Shown: piece after piece, positions 5,524 to 10,082 of the stretch | Layout: the number at the start of each line of letters is the position of its first letter | How positions within the stretch are numbered: the first letter of the stretch is position 1 | Source of the DNA: Desulfovibrionaceae bacterium | Lineage (GTDB): Bacteria; Pseudomonadota; Gammaproteobacteria; Burkholderiales; Burkholderiaceae_C | DNA length: 10,082 nt | NCBI GenBank assembly: GCA_009778355.1 | Contig: WRJY01000273.1 | Location: forward strand, 1 to 10,082 | Direction of reading: 5' to 3' | The notes under the pieces: model-generated | What the model was told of the DNA's origin: nothing | What the model saw: the letters and a program-made list of their open reading frames with translations, nothing else | The model's database searches: none | Translations under genes and position numbers: made by a program

Positions 5524-6675
5524 ATGAAATCCACCCCAACCGCCGATCAGGAACTGCTGCGCGACAGCGTCCGCCGTTTCATGAAGAGCGAGGTCGTGCC
5601 GCTCATCGCCCGGCATGACGTCGAAAAAACGTTCCCTTTTGAAATTCTCAAGGGGTTGGCGCAGTTCGGCTACATCGGCGGACGGCTTCCGGAATCGGAA
5701 GGCGGCATGGGCCTGGACCAGCTCACTTGGGCCATGCTGATGGAAGAGGCGGGCTACACTTGGTTGTCGCTGCGCACCATGCTCAACATCACCAACGGCC
5801 CGATCAACAAGATTGCAGCCGAAGGTACGACCGAGCAAAAAGATCGCTTCCTCAAGCCGCTGCTGGCCTGCGAGCGCCGGTGCTTCACCGGAATCAGCGA
5901 GCCGGGCACCGGCTCGAACATCGCGCAGATTCAGACGCGCGCCGACTTGCAGGGCGACCATTACGTGCTCAACGGCCGCAAGCTCTGGATCACCAACGGC
6001 GCGTTTGCCGACTTCGGCATCGTGGTGGCGCGCACTTTCAGCCCGGATTGCCAAGGGCAGCTTTCGACCTTCCTGGTGGAACGCGCGGTTTCCCCCTATG
6101 ACGCGCGGCGCGTGGACACGATGGTGCTGCGCAGTACCGGCACCGCCGAATTGAGCTTCGACAACGTGAAAGTACCGCGCGCGAACCTGCTTGGCGAGGA
6201 AGGCAGCGCGCTCAAGCGCATGCTGGTCGGGCTTGATGGCGCGCGCGTCAACATCGCGATGGGCGCGGTGGGCGCGGCCCAATCGGCGCTCGACCTGTCA
6301 ATTGATTACGCGCGCACGCGCACGCAGTTCGGCAAGCCGATAGGCAGTTTCCAACTCGTGCAAAAGCTGATCGTTGACATGAAGGTGCGCGTCGAAGCCG
6401 CGCGTGCGCTCGGTCTGCGCGCGGCTGCTGCTCTCGATGCCAAAACGGACGACGCGCGCATGGCTTGCTCGATTGCCAAGCTCTATGCCACCGAAGCCGC
6501 GCACGAAGTGGCAAGCATGGCGCTGCAGGTGCATGGCGGGCTTGGGTACGCGACCGATTACCCGATCGAGCGCATCTTCCGCGACACGCGCGGCGGCACC
6601 ATTCCCGAGGGCACGACCGAAGTACAGACGCTGATTGTCGGGCGCGAGATTCTCGGCATGTCCGCCATTGTTTGA
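5524..6675 (+). CDS. Acyl-CoA dehydrogenase
   Basis: This 383-residue flavoenzyme is full length for the family and introduces the 2,3 double bond into an acyl-CoA, passing electrons to ETF. The three domains are evident. They are the N-terminal helices; the middle beta-domain with FTGISEPGTGSNIAQIQTRA (121-140) and KLWITNG (153-159); and the C-terminal helical domain with DYARTRTQFGKPIGSFQLVQ (261-280) and QVHGGLGYATDYPIER (335-350). Glu362 in IPEGTTEVQ is at the position of the catalytic base of short/medium-chain enzymes (YEGTxxIQ), so the protein is predicted active. AGGAGA at 5511-5516 lies 7 bases before the ATG. It is the first structural gene after iclR and 13 bp before the synthetase. 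Substrate length or branching cannot be told from sequence. Confidence 0.95.
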   Translation: MKSTPTADQELLRDSVRRFMKSEVVPLIARHDVEKTFPFEILKGLAQFGYIGGRLPESEGGMGLDQLTWAMLMEEAGYTWLSLRTMLNITNGPINKIAAEGTTEQKDRFLKPLLACERRCFTGISEPGTGSNIAQIQTRADLQGDHYVLNGRKLWITNGAFADFGIVVARTFSPDCQGQLSTFLVERAVSPYDARRVDTMVLRSTGTAELSFDNVKVPRANLLGEEGSALKRMLVGLDGARVNIAMGAVGAAQSALDLSIDYARTRTQFGKPIGSFQLVQKLIVDMKVRVEAARALGLRAAAALDAKTDDARMACSIAKLYATEAAHEVASMALQVHGGLGYATDYPIERIFRDTRGGTIPEGTTEVQTLIVGREILGMSAIV

Positions 6676-6688
6676 GCGGAGACGCGCC

Positions 6689-8827
6689 ATGGCAACCAAT
6701 GCATCCAAGCCGGCCGACTTGTCGCGCCTGATCAATCCTCGCTCGATCGCGCTGGTCGGCGCCTCCGACCGCGACGGCAGCATCGGCGAGAGAACCTTGA
6801 CCAACCTGCTCACGCATTCGACGTTCGAGGGCGAGATTTTCCTGATCAATCCAAGCAAGACCGAGATACGCGGGCGCCGGTGTTGGCCCAGCATCGCCTC
6901 GCTACCTGCCGTGCCAGATGTTGCCGTGGTCGTCGTTCCGGCCAGCAACGCGCTCGGAGTGATCGAGGAATGCGCCGCGCGCCGGGTTCGCTTCGCGGTC
7001 ATCCTCAGTTCCGGTTTCAGCGAAGCCGGCGCCGAAGGCGAACGCGCTCAAGCGCGCATGAAGGAGATTGCCGAGGCGGGCGGATTGCGTCTTTACGGCC
7101 CCAACTGCCCTGGCCTGTGCAACGTGAATGCGCGCCTCGGACTCACCTTCTCGCCGTCGTTTCCGCACGATCTGATCAAAGGCCCGATTGGCTTGGCGAC
7201 GCAGGGGGGCGGGATTGGGCGCAACGTCATGCAGGCCATGGAGCGCGGCATTGGCATCGGACTGTGGGCTTCGACCGGCAACGAAGTCGATCTGCAAGTC
7301 GCCGATTTCATTCACTACATGGCCGACGCGCCGGACATCAAGGTCATCATCACGCTGCTCGAAGGCATCAAGGACGGCGCCAAGTTCGCCGCTGCCGTAC
7401 AGCGCGCCGCGGCCAACGGCAAGCCGGTGATCGGGTTGAAGGTTGGCAAGTCCGAGTACGGCCGCCGCGCGGCGCAGTCGCACACTGCGTCGTTGACAGG
7501 CTCGGCGCAAGTGAACAGCGCGGTATTCAAACAATTCGGAGTCATCGAGGTCAACGACATCGACGAACTCGTGGATACCGCCTGGCTCTTTGCTCGCGCA
7601 ATGCCGCCGGCGCAAGAAGCAGTCGGCATCTATTGCTCGTCTGGCGGCACGTCCGCGTTGACGGCCGACGCGGTTGGCTCGGCCGGCCTTACGCTCGCGC
7701 AGTTCACCGAAGAGACCACTGCGGTATTGCGTAAAAACCTGCCGCACTATGCGGCCATCGGCAACCCGGTCGATACCACCACCGTGGTATTGAGCGATAA
7801 AACCGTGGTGGAGACCACGCTGGGCGCTGTGGCTGGCGACGCCAACCTGGGCCTGGTGATCGTGCCGATTACTCTCGACTACGGCGAAACCACTGCGCGT
7901 ATGGCGCAAAACATCATCAATGTACAAAAACGCGGCAAGACGCCAATTGTTCCGATCTGGATGAGTGATCGTCAAGGGGAGGGTTATCGGTTGCTGGTGC
8001 GCGAGGGCTTCGCGCCGCCACGTTCGGTGGGCAAGGCGATTGCGGCTATCGCGCGTTGGGTTGAATACGGGCGGTGGAAGCGCGCCAATCCGGCGTTCAC
8101 CCAGGCGCTGCCGGCTGTTGCGCCGCCGCCCGGTGAATTCACGACGCGCAGTCTCTCCGAGTCACAGGCCAAGCAACAGCTTCGGGATGCGGGCGTGGCG
8201 CTATTGCCGAACGCGCTGGCGCGGTCGGCTGAAGAAGCGTGCGCATTGGCCGATCGCATGGGTTATCCGATCGTCGCCAAAATTGCCAGCCAACAGATCG
8301 TCCACAAGTCCGACGTCGGCGGCGTACAGGTCAACCTGCAAAATGCCGAGCAAGTCGCGCAAGCCTGGCAGCGCATCATGACCCAAGTCACACGCGCCCA
8401 GCCCGATGCCAAAATTGATGGCCTTCTGATCGAGAAAATGGCTCCCGGCGGCGGGGTGGAATTGATGGTCGGCGTCACGCGCGACCCGACATTCGGTCAT
8501 GTGATGACCTTCGGCCTGGGCGGTATCTATGTGGAAATTCTGCGCGATGTCACGTGCCGCATGCTGCCGCTGGATAAAACCGCGGCTGCCGCGATGGTGC
8601 GCGAAATGCGCTGCTTTCCGCTGCTCGACGGAGCGCGTGGAAGGCCCGCGGCTGACGTGCCGGCCCTGGAAAACTTGCTGGTACGCATCTCCGATTTCGT
8701 GACACGCCATGCCGATCGCATCGAGGAAATGGACCTTAACCCTGTCTGGGTCGGCGCGGTCGGCGAAGGGGCGATGCCGCTTGATGCCGTAATCATCGAA
8801 CGGGTTCCCGCAGGAGCATCCGCATGA
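6689..8827 (+). CDS. NDP-forming acyl-CoA synthetase (acetate-CoA ligase family, fused alpha-beta)
   Basis: This 712-residue single-chain enzyme of the ADP-forming acyl-CoA synthetase superfamily should activate a carboxylic acid with ATP and CoA. The order is a CoA-binding Rossmann domain (about 12-135, with NPRSIALVGASDRDGSIG), succinyl-CoA-ligase-like domains (about 160-455), and an ATP-grasp domain (about 490-710). His265 in SHTASLTG is at the position of the phosphorylated histidine. VHKSDVGGV (538-546) carries a second conserved His. TFGLGGIYVEIL (607-618) and EMDLNP (680-685) are ATP-grasp hallmarks. There is no C-terminal GNAT domain, so it is not a Pat-type lysine acetyltransferase. 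The usual TQSGxxG is TQGGGIG here. The ATG at 6689 is chosen because GGAG is 7 bases upstream; an upstream in-frame ATG at 6635 lies inside the dehydrogenase gene. Its stop overlaps the next start (ATGA). Confidence 0.92.
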   Translation: MATNASKPADLSRLINPRSIALVGASDRDGSIGERTLTNLLTHSTFEGEIFLINPSKTEIRGRRCWPSIASLPAVPDVAVVVVPASNALGVIEECAARRVRFAVILSSGFSEAGAEGERAQARMKEIAEAGGLRLYGPNCPGLCNVNARLGLTFSPSFPHDLIKGPIGLATQGGGIGRNVMQAMERGIGIGLWASTGNEVDLQVADFIHYMADAPDIKVIITLLEGIKDGAKFAAAVQRAAANGKPVIGLKVGKSEYGRRAAQSHTASLTGSAQVNSAVFKQFGVIEVNDIDELVDTAWLFARAMPPAQEAVGIYCSSGGTSALTADAVGSAGLTLAQFTEETTAVLRKNLPHYAAIGNPVDTTTVVLSDKTVVETTLGAVAGDANLGLVIVPITLDYGETTARMAQNIINVQKRGKTPIVPIWMSDRQGEGYRLLVREGFAPPRSVGKAIAAIARWVEYGRWKRANPAFTQALPAVAPPPGEFTTRSLSESQAKQQLRDAGVALLPNALARSAEEACALADRMGYPIVAKIASQQIVHKSDVGGVQVNLQNAEQVAQAWQRIMTQVTRAQPDAKIDGLLIEKMAPGGGVELMVGVTRDPTFGHVMTFGLGGIYVEILRDVTCRMLPLDKTAAAAMVREMRCFPLLDGARGRPAADVPALENLLVRISDFVTRHADRIEEMDLNPVWVGAVGEGAMPLDAVIIERVPAGASA

Positions 8828-9930
8828 CGACGACAGTGCTACAGCCGCCGCTGGCCGGCGTGACGGTGATCGACTTCAGTGAACTGCTGCCCGGTCCCTT
8901 TTTCACGCAAAATCTCGTGGAATTGGGCGCCCGCGTCATCAAAATCGAGCGCCCCCCAGGCGGCGACAACGTGCGGCACATGGGGCCGGGCGTATTCGAC
9001 GCGGTCAACCGGGGCAAGCAAAGCCTGTTGATCGACCTGAAGGATCCGGCGCAGCGTGAACAAGTGCGCGCGCTCATCGCCGCCGCCGACGTGGTGGTGG
9101 AGTCGTACCGGCCCGGCGTGATGAAGCGACTGGGTCTGGATGCAACCAGCTTGCTGCGCGAATTCCCGCAATTGGTGTATGTCTCGCTCAGCGGTTACGG
9201 GCAGCAAGGCCCGTGGGCCGACTTGCCAGGCCACGACATCAATTACCTGGCGGCTGCGGGCGTGCTTTCGGTGTCGGGCACGCCCGATGGAGGACCTGCG
9301 CAAAGTTTCGGGTTGCCGGTGGCGGATTTGTGCGGCGCGATGTACGCGCTGTCGTCCACGCTCGCGGCCTTGCTACAGCGTCAGCACACCGGCCAAGGGC
9401 AGCATCTCGACGTGGCGCTGGCCGATTGTGCGCTGCACTGGATGAATCCCCGTCTTGGCGCATACCGCGAGGCTGACGCATTCACGCTCGACGCACAACG
9501 CGATGCGACCCTGGTCAAGGCCGGCTATGGCGCATTCCGCTGCCACGATGGCGGCCACGTGTCCATCGCCGCGCTCGAAGACCATTTCTGGCAACGCTTG
9601 TGCGCGGCGCTCGATATGGGCGACTTTGGCGGCCAAGCCTATCGCTCGCACAAGGCGCGCAAGCCGGTGGCTGCGGCCATCAATCGCCGCATCGCCGAGG
9701 TGATCGGGGGCATGGGTTGCAGCGAAGCCTTCGATCTTCTGAAGCGGCATGACGTTCCCGCCGCACCGATGGTAGAGCCGGCGCGACTCGCGGCGTTGCC
9801 TCAATTCGCGCAGCGTGAGAAGTTTGAGGCCGGCGCCTCGATGCCGCTTGCGCGCTATCCTGTACCCATGGCGGGCGTGACGCCGGGCGCGCTCGGTCCC
9901 GCGCCCACGCTCGACAGCGCGCGCGGCTAA
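8824..9930 (+). CDS. CaiB/BaiF (family III) protein, alpha-methylacyl-CoA racemase-like
   Basis: This 368-residue protein has the interlocked family III CoA-transferase fold: LAGVTVIDFSELLPGPFFTQNLVELGARVIKIERP at the N-terminus, VNRGKQSLLIDLK, and VVVESYRPGVMKRLG. Asp168 in VADLCGAMY is at the position of the catalytic Asp of formyl-CoA transferase. His137 in GHDINYLA and Glu252 in AALEDHF are also present. The spacing (31 and 84 residues) closely matches the His-Asp-Glu set of mycobacterial alpha-methylacyl-CoA racemase (126, 156, 241), quoted from memory. A 2-methylacyl-CoA epimerase is thus a real alternative to CoA transfer. Racemization would prepare branched acyl-CoA for the stereospecific dehydrogenase two genes upstream. 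It is translationally coupled to the synthetase by the 4-bp ATGA overlap. The fold assignment is firm; the reaction is not. Confidence 0.9.
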   Translation: MTTTVLQPPLAGVTVIDFSELLPGPFFTQNLVELGARVIKIERPPGGDNVRHMGPGVFDAVNRGKQSLLIDLKDPAQREQVRALIAAADVVVESYRPGVMKRLGLDATSLLREFPQLVYVSLSGYGQQGPWADLPGHDINYLAAAGVLSVSGTPDGGPAQSFGLPVADLCGAMYALSSTLAALLQRQHTGQGQHLDVALADCALHWMNPRLGAYREADAFTLDAQRDATLVKAGYGAFRCHDGGHVSIAALEDHFWQRLCAALDMGDFGGQAYRSHKARKPVAAAINRRIAEVIGGMGCSEAFDLLKRHDVPAAPMVEPARLAALPQFAQREKFEAGASMPLARYPVPMAGVTPGALGPAPTLDSARG

Positions 9931-9935
9931 GTCAT

Positions 9936-9961
9936 GGCGCGGGTGTTGAAATTCCCGTGTC
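9936..9961 (+). terminator. Weak hairpin after the CaiB-like gene
   Basis: GGCGCGGG (9936-9943) can pair with CCCGTGTC (9954-9961), including two G-U pairs, around a 10-nt loop. It lies just after the last plus-strand gene and before the convergent dinB-like end. No T-run follows, so it is at best a weak intrinsic terminator. Confidence 0.2.
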
Positions 9962-9989
9962 GGAGGTCGCGCAGTGTTTCTTGGCGCTC

Positions 9990-10082
9990 TCAGTAAAACA
10001 ATTCCCCCGTCCCCTCCAACCCGTCCGCGCCGTGTTCTGCTTGCGCGGGCGGGGGCGGCTCGGCGGCGTCTTGCTTGACCAG
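9990..10082 (-). CDS. dinB: 3' end of dinB (DNA polymerase IV), partial, runs off the right edge
   Basis: On the minus strand the last 30 codons of a gene are open from the window edge to a TGA at 9992-9990. They begin LVKQDAAEPPPPAQ and end GTGELFY. This is the same tail as the left remnant, with two changed residues (Asp and Leu here, Glu and Val there) and one extra residue: TTT is followed by TAC and then TGA, where the left copy has TAG. Because the frame is open to the edge, this is probably the functional copy, with the polymerase body outside the window. It converges with the CaiB-like gene, 59 bp away. Identification as polymerase IV depends mainly on the LLGVRV segment that is visible only in the left copy. 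Confidence 0.6.
   Translation of the reverse strand: MVKQDAAEPPPPAQAEHGADGLEGTGELFY
9994..10082. repeat. Right copy of direct repeat flanking the gene cluster
   Basis: This matches 65-153 in the same orientation with 87 of 89 bases identical, the two mismatches being at 10019 and 10023. It is cut by the window edge. If the left copy (to about 180) is a guide, the repeat should continue for about 27 bp to near 10109. Confidence 0.93.

Noticed and set aside
6635..6688. Upstream in-frame ATG extending the acyl-CoA synthetase by 18 residues.
   Set aside because: It lies within the dehydrogenase coding end, and ATG 6689 has GGAG at 7 bases.
6902..7975. A 357-codon open frame on the minus strand inside the synthetase gene.
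   Set aside because: It is antisense to conserved CoA-binding and ligase motifs, has an Arg/Ala-rich composition typical of a shadow frame, and shows no domain.
6689..8827. Pat-type protein lysine acetyltransferase.
   Set aside because: The protein ends with the ATP-grasp domain and has no GNAT domain.
65..10082. Composite transposon or IS pair as the source of the terminal repeats.
   Set aside because: The repeats encode the tail of a cellular protein, are direct, have no terminal inverted repeats, and no transposase is present.
1..10082. CRISPR arrays, tRNA or rRNA genes, riboswitches, toxin-antitoxin or phage-defence genes.
   Set aside because: No repeat-spacer pattern, RNA-gene signature or defence-type protein was seen; nearly all the sequence is accounted for by catabolic genes.

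Overview
The window is about 10 kb of GC-rich, densely coding DNA. It fits a betaproteobacterium, probably Burkholderiales. This is inferred from a Bug-type (TctC) periplasmic receptor sitting among CoA-dependent catabolic genes, from the high GC content, and from the Shine-Dalgarno sequences. No rRNA or other strong taxonomic marker is present.

Layout. Two divergent gene sets face away from a roughly 196-bp AT-richer regulatory gap (4507-4702). On the minus strand, read from the gap leftwards, are a Bug/TctC solute-binding protein (4506-3523), a DUF35-type zinc-ribbon/OB-fold protein (3485-3054), an SCP2-type thiolase-like protein (3057-1897, overlapping its neighbour by ATGA), an enoyl-CoA hydratase (1865-1053) and an SDR dehydrogenase (996-181). 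On the plus strand are an IclR-family regulator (GTG start, 4703-5467), an acyl-CoA dehydrogenase (5524-6675), an NDP-forming acyl-CoA synthetase (6689-8827) and a CaiB/BaiF family III protein (8824-9930, coupled by ATGA). The last one carries the residues of alpha-methylacyl-CoA racemases.

Together the genes form a near-complete acid-degradation module. The synthetase would make the CoA thioester, the racemase-like or transferase protein would adjust or exchange it, and the acyl-CoA dehydrogenase, hydratase and SDR would carry out the beta-oxidation steps. The thiolase-like/DUF35 pair would then cleave the chain. The IclR protein is the likely substrate-responsive switch, and the Bug protein may bind the substrate outside the membrane. 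The enzyme set resembles the branched-chain (alpha-methyl) beta-oxidation route, but the substrate cannot be named from sequence.

Two things stand out. First, the cluster lies between two direct copies of what reads as the 3' end of dinB (DNA polymerase IV): a cut-off remnant at 64-180 and the tail of a gene running in from the right edge at 9990-10082. This looks like integration of a catabolic island into the dinB 3' end. Second, the thiolase-like protein lacks both cysteines expected of an SCP2-type thiolase (Ser at the nucleophile position, HDAF instead of HDCF) and is paired with a DUF35 protein. That arrangement recalls the Ltp2-type retro-aldolases rather than true thiolases.
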